Source of the DNA: Elusimicrobiota bacterium
GTDB lineage: Bacteria > Elusimicrobiota > Elusimicrobia > UBA1565 > JACRDR01
Assembly: GCA_016194745.1 (NCBI GenBank)
Contig: JACQBA010000009.1
Coordinates: 124,001 to 188,000, forward strand
DNA length: 64,000 bases
Reading direction: 5' to 3'
Each line of letters starts with the position of its first letter. Position 1 is the first letter of the stretch. Under the pieces are notes generated by a model. That model worked only from the letters and a program-made list of their open reading frames with translations, did not search any database and had not been told where the DNA came from. Made by a program: the position numbers and the translations under genes. Below, one piece after another: positions 57,725 to 64,000 of the stretch.

Positions 57725-59527
57725 ATGCGAATCCGCACGCAGATGGCCCTCACGCTGACCGGGGTGGCGGCGCTTTGCTTTCTCGTCTCCTGGCTCGTCG
57801 GCCTGTTGTTCGCCCGCAATCTCGCCCTCGAGATGATCACGCAGGAGCACAAGAAGCAGATCAACGAACTGGCTTCCATCTCGGAGATGGCGCTCGATCC
57901 GGCGGTCAAGCCGTCGACCGTGCTCGCGGAGCACCTGCGCTCGATCCCGGAGGTCACGCCGAACGTCGACTACGCCTACATCGAGACCATGGATCGCAGG
58001 ATCCTTCTGCATACCGACCCGCGGTTCGACGGCCGCACGGTCGCCGAGTTCAAGTCGGGGAGGCCGGCGGGCTTGGAGTACGTCGGGGCCATCCGCAGGG
58101 AGGGGCGCACCGTCGCGACGGCGCGGCTGGGCATCCGCGATGGGTTCGGCGCGACCGTGTTCAAGGACCTCGGCGGATACCTTCTGCCGACCATCGCGGC
58201 GCTGACGGTCTGCGGCGTCCTTCTGAGCCTGGCGCTCGGCTTTGGCCTGGCGTTCGTGCTCTCGCGTCCGATCACCCGCATCGCAGGAGCCGCGCGGGAC
58301 GTCGGGCGCGGGAACTTGGACGTCTCGGTGCCCGTGGTCTCCTCGAGCGAGCTCGGGGAACTGGAGCGCGACTTCAACGGGATGGTGTCGCGCCTGCGCG
58401 AGCTCGACGACTTGAAGGACGAGTTCATCGCGAGCGTCTCCCACGACCTGAGAAGCCCGATGGCCGCGATCCACACCTGCCTCGAGTTCATGCTGCGCGA
58501 CGACCCGGAGCGGGACAAGATCCTCCCCCGCCACCGCCGGATCCTGACGGCGCTCACCGAGAACGCCACGCGCCTGAGCGTGTTCGTCTCGAACGTCCTC
58601 GACGCGGCCAAGATGAAGGCCGGAAAAATGGAGTACCGCCTCGAACCGGTGGCCGTGTCTCCGGTCGTCGATAGCCTCGCCGAGCTCTACGGGTCCATCC
58701 TCAAGAACCGCGGACTCACGCTGTCGTGCGCGGTGCCCGGCACGCTCCAGCCGGTGCTCGCGGACCGGGCCCACCTGGAGCGCGTGCTGGCGAACCTCGT
58801 CTCCAACGCGATCAAGTTCACCCGCTCGGGCGGGAGGATCTCGATCGCAGCGCAGTCCCGCGCGGGCGCGATCGAGGTCACCGTCGCGGACACGGGCGTC
58901 GGCATCGAGCCGGAAGCGCTCGAGAAACTCTTCAAGCCGTTTCAGCAAGCGGACAGCGGCCGCGAGGCGAAGGACGCGCGCGGCACGGGACTGGGGCTTT
59001 TCTTGGTAAAGCGGACGATCGAATCCATGGGCGGCACGGTCGGCATCGGCTCGAAGCTGGGCGAGGGCACGCGCGTCTGGTTCTCGCTTCCCTCCGCGCA
59101 GGCCGCGGACTCCTCCCGGCGGTCCGCGCCCGCCGATCCATCCAGCCGCGGCGCGAAGATCCTGGTGATCGACGATAACGAGGCCTTCGCGGAGATGACC
59201 CGGCAGCTCCTCGAGGCGAAAGGCTACCGGGCTTCGATCACGATCGACGCGCGCACCGCCCGCCGGGACGCCGCCAGCGACTCCCCGGACCTTATCTTGA
59301 TGGACATGGACCTGGGTGGAATGCGGGCCGAAAGCCTCATCCGGGACTTCAAGGCGGACGTGGCCACCGCGGCCATTCCGATCATCTTGTGCTCCGCGAC
59401 CTCCGATTTGGCCGAGGTCCAGCGCACGTTGGAAAGCGGCGCGGCGTGCTTCCTGCCCAAACCGCTGCGCTCCGGCGAGCTCGATCTTCGCATCCGTGAA
59501 GTCCTCGGAGCACGGGAGACCGCATGA
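57725..59527 (+). CDS. Hybrid sensor histidine kinase with C-terminal receiver domain
   Basis: A 600-residue protein (start ATG 57725). It has an N-terminal membrane helix, a periplasmic sensor region (about 35-150) containing PNVDYAYIETMDRRILLHTDP, a second helix (about 155-180), a HAMP-like linker (FVLSRPITRIAGAARDVGRGNL), the H-box with His240 (SVSHDLRSPMAA), N-box NLVSNAIKFT, G-boxes VADTGVGIE and GTGLGLFLVKR, and a receiver domain from about 475 with Asp527 and Lys near the end. It overlaps the following regulator by ATGA, so signal passes to that OmpR-type protein. Paralogue of the kinase at 1-1744. Confidence 0.95.
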   Translation: MRIRTQMALTLTGVAALCFLVSWLVGLLFARNLALEMITQEHKKQINELASISEMALDPAVKPSTVLAEHLRSIPEVTPNVDYAYIETMDRRILLHTDPRFDGRTVAEFKSGRPAGLEYVGAIRREGRTVATARLGIRDGFGATVFKDLGGYLLPTIAALTVCGVLLSLALGFGLAFVLSRPITRIAGAARDVGRGNLDVSVPVVSSSELGELERDFNGMVSRLRELDDLKDEFIASVSHDLRSPMAAIHTCLEFMLRDDPERDKILPRHRRILTALTENATRLSVFVSNVLDAAKMKAGKMEYRLEPVAVSPVVDSLAELYGSILKNRGLTLSCAVPGTLQPVLADRAHLERVLANLVSNAIKFTRSGGRISIAAQSRAGAIEVTVADTGVGIEPEALEKLFKPFQQADSGREAKDARGTGLGLFLVKRTIESMGGTVGIGSKLGEGTRVWFSLPSAQAADSSRRSAPADPSSRGAKILVIDDNEAFAEMTRQLLEAKGYRASITIDARTARRDAASDSPDLILMDMDLGGMRAESLIRDFKADVATAAIPIILCSATSDLAEVQRTLESGAACFLPKPLRSGELDLRIREVLGARETA

Positions 59528-60213
59528 CTGGAAAAGCCACGATTCTTCTCGTCGACGACGATCCCGCGATCACGGAGGTGCTCGAACCCGCCCTGACGGA
59601 CGCCGGCTACACCGTGCGGACCGCGACGGACGCGAACCAAGCCTTCTCCGTCCTGGCCGAGGACATGGTCGACGTCATGGTGCTCGACATCCAGCTTCCG
59701 GGCATCTCTGGGCTCAAGCTCCTCAAGCTCATCAAGGAGGATCCCAAGACCGCCGGCGTCGCGGTGCTGATGCTGACGCTGCGCAAGTCCGAAAGCGACA
59801 AGGTGACGGGGCTCGACACGGGCGCCGACGACTACGTCGCCAAGCCCTTCTCGGTGAAGGAGGTGCTGGCCCGCGTCGGCGCCCTTATCCGGCGCTCGCG
59901 CCACGCGGGGCAGACGGCGCGCGTCCTCGAGGCGGCGGGCATCCGCATCGACTTCGACGCGTTCGAGGTGGTGGTCGGCAAGAGGAAGGCGGATCTGCGT
60001 CCCATGGAGTTCGCGCTCCTCGCGCGCCTGATGCAGCATGCCGGGCAAGTCCTCACGTACCGTATCCTCTCGGAGGCGCTGTCGGAGGGCTCGCGCATCA
60101 TCACCTCGGAGACGCTCTACGCGCACGTCAAAAACCTCCGCCAGAAGCTCGGCTCGGCCGGCGACCGCATCGAGACGATCTACGGCATCGGCTACAAGTT
60201 CAAGGGCGATTAG
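59524..60213 (+). CDS. OmpR/PhoB-family response regulator
   Basis: A 229-residue regulator. The receiver has the acidic pocket DDD (11-13), phospho-Asp55 in VLDIQLPG, and Lys108 in YVAKPFS. A winged-helix DNA-binding domain (about 130-229) ends with SETLYAHVKNLRQKLG and IYGIGYKFKGD. Its ATG overlaps the stop of the hybrid kinase gene. It should bind DNA and regulate transcription on signal from that kinase; the targets are unknown, but the CGCACGG promoter module is a candidate. Confidence 0.96.
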   Translation: MTGKATILLVDDDPAITEVLEPALTDAGYTVRTATDANQAFSVLAEDMVDVMVLDIQLPGISGLKLLKLIKEDPKTAGVAVLMLTLRKSESDKVTGLDTGADDYVAKPFSVKEVLARVGALIRRSRHAGQTARVLEAAGIRIDFDAFEVVVGKRKADLRPMEFALLARLMQHAGQVLTYRILSEALSEGSRIITSETLYAHVKNLRQKLGSAGDRIETIYGIGYKFKGD

Positions 60214-60215
60214 GC

Positions 60216-60252
60216 CCTAAGTCCCACCAATACTAGGCCCTTTCGACCCAGG
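60216..60252 (+). promoter_or_regulatory. Intergenic element, copy a (CCTAAGTCCCACC ... TAGGCCC-TTTCGACCCAGG)
   Basis: The cleanest copy of a 37-38-nt element also found at 47482-47518 and 36944-36981. It begins 3 nt after the response-regulator stop and ends 32 nt before the TPR gene at 60285. Confidence 0.5.
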
Positions 60253-60284
60253 TTAAGTTGGGCACTTCGCGCCACACTGTGTCG

Positions 60285-61811
60285 ATGCGGAACTGGAGGG
60301 GCCTGCTGTCGGCCGCCGCCTTGACGCTCTGGGGCGCCGCCGTCGCCGCGGCCGAGTGCGTCGAGACCGTCGATGAGACCGGCCGAAAACGCGTCGTCTG
60401 CCGTGACCCGGAGCAAAGCCTGTTCAACGCCGCCCTCGGCGCGGCCCAAAGCGTTCCCGCCTCCTCCGACAAGCTGCCGGATCTAGACGTAGCCGAGATT
60501 CGACGCAACGCGGTCCCGTTCGGCCGCCTCTCGGACAAGCCGGCCACTCTCACCGACAAGGACCGCGTCGGCATCGAGCCCGGCCTGCTCCGGCGCGCGC
60601 TCCGGCCCGCTCCCGGCGGCGGCGAGCGCAGCGACGGGATGCACGACGAATTCAGCGCCGCGCCCGTCGACACCGACCGAGGAAGCCCCGAGCGCTCGAC
60701 CGCGGACCCCGAGACCGCGGCCGCGAAGCTGGGCGGCCGCCCCGAGCGGCTCTCGCGCCGGGAAAACCAAGCTCTAGAGCAGGCGAACCGGTTCAAAGCG
60801 TCGAAGGAGCTTCCGTCGGAAGACGCGGGCCGGTTCGTCGGCGAAGACCTCGCGATTCCCGCGAGCATCCCCGACGGCGCGCGCCGCCCGGCCTCGGCGA
60901 CGTACCGATACGACGCGGACGCCGCCGTGACGTCCCAGCGCGCGTCCTCCGAGAACGCCAAGCGCTTGATCGCCGAGGCGGTGGCCCTGGGGCGACGGGA
61001 CCTCCCCCGCGCCATCGCGCTCGCGACGCGGGCCGTTCGCGAGGACCCGAATCTGCCCGACGCCTTGAACCAGCGTGCCAGCCTGCTCGCCATGGCCTCG
61101 CGCTACGAGGAGGCGGTGAAGGACGCGACGCGCTCCTTGGAGTTGGCGCCCGAGCGGAACCAGCCGGCGCTGGACGCGCGCGCCTTCGCCTTGGCCAAGC
61201 TCGGCCGCGCGGACGCTGCCCGCGCCGACGCGGTGCGGGCGCTCAAGCTCAATGCGAAGGACGCCTATGCCCTGCTCAATCTGGCGCTCGTCGAGGAGCT
61301 CGTAGGGCGCTACGAGGAGATGGCGCGGCTCCTCAAGGCGGCAGTGCGGCTCAACGAGCGCTTCTACGCGATGTACGTCCGCAGGGCGCAGGCGCACGCT
61401 CTGCCCGTCGATCCCTTGGCGACGATCACCAATCCGGAACTCTATGCCGACCCCGCCGCGACGGCGGAACTTGCGGCGGCCGACGCCCGGCCGGCGGCGA
61501 CGCCCACGGCGCGCCGCAAGGTCGCGCTCGCGGCGCTCCTGGGAGCGGTCTCCCTGCTTCTGATTGCGGGTCTCTACCGCGACGCGATGGAGAGCGCCGC
61601 GGCCGACGCGCGCCACCGGCCTAGGCGCGTCGTCATCGCCGCCGCGGCATCCGTGGCCGTCGCCGCCGGAGGACTCTTCGTGGCCGGCCCCAAGCTCCTC
61701 TCCGTCGCGAGCGGCCTCAAGCCCGACGTCTCGACGTGGTGGCAGGCGCAAAACGTGCGCCGGCACCGCGCCGGAAGCGCGCGCGCTCCCGCCGCCGCGC
61801 TCGCCCGCTGA
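60285..61811 (+). CDS. TPR protein with C-terminal LxPxVSxWW motif
   Basis: The start is set at ATG 60285, giving 508 residues, with CACACT 6 nt upstream. A signal peptide (MRNWRGLLSAAALTLWGAAVAA, then CVET) precedes an Ala/Arg-rich disordered region to about 230. TPR repeats follow (about 230-370), for example LPRAIALATRAVREDPNLPDALNQRAS and YEEAVKDATRSLELAPERNQPALDARA. Two membrane helices lie at about 410-470, followed by LKPDVSTWW (478-486) and a basic tail. The spacing between the last helix and the motif equals that in the 15435, 16977 and 20170 proteins. TPR repeats imply a partner-binding role, perhaps with those membrane proteins. Confidence 0.8.
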   Translation: MRNWRGLLSAAALTLWGAAVAAAECVETVDETGRKRVVCRDPEQSLFNAALGAAQSVPASSDKLPDLDVAEIRRNAVPFGRLSDKPATLTDKDRVGIEPGLLRRALRPAPGGGERSDGMHDEFSAAPVDTDRGSPERSTADPETAAAKLGGRPERLSRRENQALEQANRFKASKELPSEDAGRFVGEDLAIPASIPDGARRPASATYRYDADAAVTSQRASSENAKRLIAEAVALGRRDLPRAIALATRAVREDPNLPDALNQRASLLAMASRYEEAVKDATRSLELAPERNQPALDARAFALAKLGRADAARADAVRALKLNAKDAYALLNLALVEELVGRYEEMARLLKAAVRLNERFYAMYVRRAQAHALPVDPLATITNPELYADPAATAELAAADARPAATPTARRKVALAALLGAVSLLLIAGLYRDAMESAAADARHRPRRVVIAAAASVAVAAGGLFVAGPKLLSVASGLKPDVSTWWQAQNVRRHRAGSARAPAAALAR

Positions 61812-61824
61812 CGGCCGGCCGCTC

Positions 61825-62748
61825 CTACTTGCGCGTCTTCTTGTGGCGCTTCTTCTGGTCGACGTAGCCGCCGGCGGGGTCGTTCGGCTGGAAGGAGTTC
61901 TCTTCGTCGAGCCCGTCCGGGTAGGAGACCATGATGTTGTAGCGCTTGACCTGCTTGTTGAACTCCCCGCCTCGCTCGTTGTATTTCCTCACCAGCGCGT
62001 TGATGACGAAGACCCGTTTGTTGCGGGCGTCCTCGAGCGCCTCCACATCGGAGTCGGAAGGCCCGCCGAAGCCGGCGACGTTGGCGAGACGGATGCGCGC
62101 GTTCAGGCGGTCGAATTGCTTGTCCATCTTGTGCAGCGCGTCGCGTTCCTGGCGCAGGTCGCGGTCCATCGACGCGAGGGCCGATTTCTCCTGGCTGAGC
62201 CAGCTGCGGAGAAATCCCTTGTCCGATTCGGTCGCGAGGATCCCCTCGAAGGCCTTCTCGTCGAGCAGGCGCTGCAGCACCGTCTGGAAGGCCGGCCCGT
62301 GCTTCGTCCGGGTGTCGCCCGAGGCGTAGAGGTGCTCGTGGATCATCTCGTGGCAGAGGGTCCGGCGCAGGGCGTGCGCGTCGCTTTTTAGGACGGGATT
62401 GACCAGAATCTGAATCCGGCGGCCGCACTTGTGCCATAAGCCCTGCACGCGCAGGCCGGCGGGACCGGGATCGCTGCCTTCGCCTAACCGAGGCTCCCAC
62501 CGGATCGGGATGGTCGGAAGCCGTCCGCCGAAGTGGCGCTCGTTGACGAGTGCGTATTCCTTCGCCAGCGCGGGATCGCTCGGCTTGTCGTAGACGTCCG
62601 AGTACCGGTCGTCGGAGCAGGCCCTAAACAGGCGCACCTTCGACACGACTCTCTTCGCCGCCGGGATGTCCTTCACCAGGAAGCGCGCGACGAACGTGCC
62701 GAAGAGGACGATGATGAGGAGCTGCAGAAGCCGGCTGTGGGCTGCCAT
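61825..62748 (-). CDS. Membrane-anchored SprT-like zinc metalloprotease
   Basis: A 307-residue protein with an N-terminal membrane helix (HSRLLQLLIIVLFGTFVARFL). A SprT-like domain carries HEMIH (His133, Glu134, His137) and the third ligand His150 in KHGPAFQ. A helical C-terminal half with coiled-coil character (SLASMDRDLRQERDALHKMDKQFDRLNARI) and a basic tail follow. SprT-like enzymes usually act on DNA-protein crosslinks in the cytoplasm; the membrane anchor here is unusual and points to a different substrate. Promoter: TAGAAT 8 nt before the ATG, no ribosome site. Confidence 0.8.
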   Translation of the reverse strand: MAAHSRLLQLLIIVLFGTFVARFLVKDIPAAKRVVSKVRLFRACSDDRYSDVYDKPSDPALAKEYALVNERHFGGRLPTIPIRWEPRLGEGSDPGPAGLRVQGLWHKCGRRIQILVNPVLKSDAHALRRTLCHEMIHEHLYASGDTRTKHGPAFQTVLQRLLDEKAFEGILATESDKGFLRSWLSQEKSALASMDRDLRQERDALHKMDKQFDRLNARIRLANVAGFGGPSDSDVEALEDARNKRVFVINALVRKYNERGGEFNKQVKRYNIMVSYPDGLDEENSFQPNDPAGGYVDQKKRHKKTRK

Positions 62749-62756
62749 CCGGCGCT

Positions 62757-62762
62757 ATTCTA
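62757..62762 (-). promoter_or_regulatory. -10 box TAGAAT, 8 nt before ATG 62748
   Basis: Minus-strand TAGAAT; 18 nt further upstream is TTGGGC. Leaderless pattern. Confidence 0.5.
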
Positions 62763-62830
62763 GGAAATACCGTGCCCGGGGCCCAAATTTGCCAATACAG
62801 CGCTTATCGCTCGACGAAGGACCCAAATTT

Positions 62831-62871
62831 GATGAGGTGCCGGAGCGGTCAAACGGACTGGTCTGTAAAAC
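62831..62871 (+). pseudogene. 5' half of a tRNA-Tyr (truncated relic)
   Basis: The sequence TGCCGGAGCGGTCAAACGG followed by A, CTGGT and the loop CTGTAAA reproduces the D-arm and anticodon arm of tRNA-Tyr (anticodon GTA at 62885 minus 20, i.e. 62865-62867). The 3' side of the anticodon stem is ACTCA instead of ACCAG, and no T-arm or acceptor 3' strand follows. No matching 3' half was seen downstream to 64000. The relic marks the edge of the AT-richer segment. Confidence 0.6.
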
Positions 62872-62900
62872 TCAACGACGTCAGGTACTCCTGTAATGAG

Positions 62901-63422
62901 CTATCGCGAGTAATAGCACTGTGTCGAGTAATACGTAACCGTACGCCCGCCGCTCCTGTCGGTTTTGGCGTCGGATACGCAAGGCCTCGACGGGCTGAAC
63001 TTGAACTCGTTGATAAGACGCTGCTCCGCGTTCCTTCGAAATTCCGGAGCGTTGGAAGGAGAGGAGATGATATTCTCCGAAAAGGAAAATCGATCACCGC
63101 AATAGACGGATCCGACAAACGCGTCATCCCGATGCGTCCCATAAAACGTACTGACCCTGCAGTCATTGGCAGAAGTGGAGACGTTGAATGCTGGATCGAG
63201 AGTGCCCCTGTAACTCGCCAGGATGAGTTGTCCTTGATTTCCTTCGCCTAACATCACATCCCCTGAAAACCGTCGTTGTTGAGTCGCCATCCGGATGTTC
63301 TCGGCGCCGGCCTTAATTTCAGCGGAAAGAACGATTGTTTGTTCGAATTCGCCGACGACAGCAGCCAGCGAGGCTGTGGACGTCAACGCCGAGACGACGA
63401 TTGCGATTAGAGTGCTTTTCAT
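62901..63422 (-). CDS. Small secreted protein, atypical base composition
   Basis: The start is set at ATG 63422, with GGAG 6 nt upstream, giving 173 residues. A signal peptide (MKSTLIAIVVSALTSTASLA) precedes a mature part with CRVSTFYGT and YCGDRFSF, PCVSDAKTD and TQCYYSR, four Cys that could form two disulfides. No family recognised. The gene is visibly richer in A and T than any other in the window and sits between a tRNA-Tyr relic and a decayed gene, suggesting acquisition by transfer. Its promoter probably includes TATAGT at 63450-63455 on the minus strand. Confidence 0.65.
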   Translation of the reverse strand: MKSTLIAIVVSALTSTASLAAVVGEFEQTIVLSAEIKAGAENIRMATQQRRFSGDVMLGEGNQGQLILASYRGTLDPAFNVSTSANDCRVSTFYGTHRDDAFVGSVYCGDRFSFSENIISSPSNAPEFRRNAEQRLINEFKFSPSRPCVSDAKTDRSGGRTVTYYSTQCYYSR

Positions 63423-63438
63423 TGCGATCTCCATTTAG

Positions 63439-63456
63439 TCTTACGACTCACTATAG
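63439..63456 (+). promoter_or_regulatory. Sequence matching the T7-type phage promoter core
   Basis: TACGACTCACTATAG (15 nt) is identical to the core of the T7 RNA polymerase promoter; two of the three preceding bases differ and GCC replaces the initiating GGG context. On the other strand the same bases contain TATAGT, a plausible -10 box for the gene at 62901-63422. Chance, phage ancestry or an assembly artefact are all possible. Confidence 0.3.
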
Positions 63457-63665
63457 CCGTACCGGGGCGTCAAGAAGAATCCCTTAAGGTCCCAGGCAAA
63501 CCTAGGAAATGGATCCAGAAACACCGTTTCCGCAGCTAATAGGCATCGGTCAATCACTGTTCTCGTGTAGTCGAGCCGAACTATAGACAAGGCTGGGCGG
63601 ACCTGATTCACTGCGAGCATGGCTCGGCATGGTGGCACGCCGAGCTGCGCAAAGGATGCTCCTTT

Positions 63666-63950
63666 ATGGCGATATCACGCTTGAGACGGAGGAAGAAGGT
63701 TGCGCAGGCGTTGCGCGCCCGTCGCATGACTCCCGCGCAGCGCGTCGATCTGGCCATGAATATGACGCGAACGGCACTCGCGCTCCGGCGCGCGGGCCTG
63801 ACCCGTCTTGGCTTCACCGCGGCCGAGATCCGCAGCGTGGAAGGGTCCGGAGCCCTATCGCGACGGCCTCTCGCGCGCGGCTGTCGTCTCCATGGCGGGA
63901 ACCAAAATTCCGGTCGTCAGCCCGGAGGACTAGATCGCCATGAAGCTTGA
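63666..63950 (+). CDS. Small hypothetical protein, possibly the first gene of a decayed pair
   Basis: A 94-residue frame. The first 60 residues are basic and helical (MAISRLRRRKKVAQALRARR then MTPAQRVDLAMNMTRTALAL, RAGLTRLGFTAAEI), a pattern seen in short proteins encoded before nucleotidyltransferase-like genes. The last 30 residues overlap the reading frame of such a gene in another phase and are probably not meaningful, which suggests a frameshift. No clear ribosome site. The 63435-63665 gap upstream holds only the promoter region of the neighbouring minus-strand gene and no other gene that I can support. Confidence 0.4.
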   Translation: MAISRLRRRKKVAQALRARRMTPAQRVDLAMNMTRTALALRRAGLTRLGFTAAEIRSVEGSGALSRRPLARGCRLHGGNQNSGRQPGGLDRHEA

Positions 63951-64000
63951 GGCCGGCGGCGGACAGGACGACGAGGACAGTCGCCGCCTGCTCGCCGTCT
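63802..64000 (+). pseudogene. Fragment of a nucleotidyltransferase-like gene with an internal stop
   Basis: In the frame beginning at 63802 the translation includes RAAVVSMAGTKIPVVSPED, then a TAG at 63931-63933, then IAMKLEAGGGQDDEDSRRLL to the window edge. VPVxSPEDLIAMKLxAG...D is a hallmark of nucleotidyltransferase-like proteins of the AbiEii/DUF6036 type, with the TAG standing where Leu is expected. The upstream part is broken as well (stop at 63799). The gene appears dead unless the TAG is read through; it continues past the window. Confidence 0.5.

Overview
The window is very GC-rich and densely coded on both strands, apart from an AT-richer stretch near the right end (about 62.76-63.65 kb). 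It looks like a chromosome of a Gram-negative (diderm) bacterium: many signal peptides, a lipoprotein, a bactofilin/M23 locus, a SurA-type chaperone, ComEC and hybrid histidine kinases. An unusual share of the genes encodes exported or membrane-anchored proteins with no recognisable family, several of them in paralogous sets. The style is reminiscent of Elusimicrobiota, but that is an impression with low confidence; placement with the AlaRS gene would decide it.

Layout. 0-1.7 kb: a hybrid sensor kinase running off the left edge. 1.9-22 kb: a lineage-specific envelope region. It holds a 3,766-residue exported giant protein; three membrane-anchored disordered proteins sharing a juxtamembrane motif LxPxV[ST]xWW; two tiny paralogous proteins beside them; and three secreted four-cysteine proteins (the 'WIC' family) whose operons share one promoter module. 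A tRNA-Leu lies at 20.1 kb. 22-30.5 kb: S9 peptidase, a knottin-like lipoprotein, a YibQ-type deacetylase behind an ABC-2-like permease, two proline-repeat exported proteins and an esterase. 30.6-34.4 kb: a tightly overlapping operon of M23 peptidase, bactofilin, SurA_N protein, PfkB kinase and ABC ATPase. 34.4-43.3 kb: a polytopic membrane protein, a GH75-like protein, an M23 peptidase, a double-domain M16 peptidase and alaS. 43.3-47.5 kb: tRNA-Arg, an HTTM protein, and a surface protein with a Peptidase_S74 C-terminus. 47.6-57.7 kb: three S41-type proteases, an alkaline-phosphatase-superfamily enzyme and ComEC. 57.7-62.7 kb: a second hybrid kinase with its OmpR-type regulator, a TPR protein ending in the LxPxVSxWW motif, and a membrane-anchored SprT-like protease. 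62.8-64 kb: an AT-richer island with a truncated tRNA-Tyr relic, a small secreted protein and a decayed nucleotidyltransferase-like gene.

The most interesting signals are: (1) the WIC secreted family together with a promoter module in which CGCACGG sits exactly 39 nt before the -10 box at three loci; (2) the LxPxVSxWW family, four copies; (3) a roughly 37-nt intergenic element repeated three times upstream of exported-protein genes; (4) many genes with a -10 hexamer only 6-8 nt before the start codon and no Shine-Dalgarno, implying leaderless mRNAs; and (5) the giant protein, which carries an HExxxH site, two internal RRSFL motifs and a C-terminal J-domain-like segment. No insertion sequences, CRISPR arrays or replication origin were seen.
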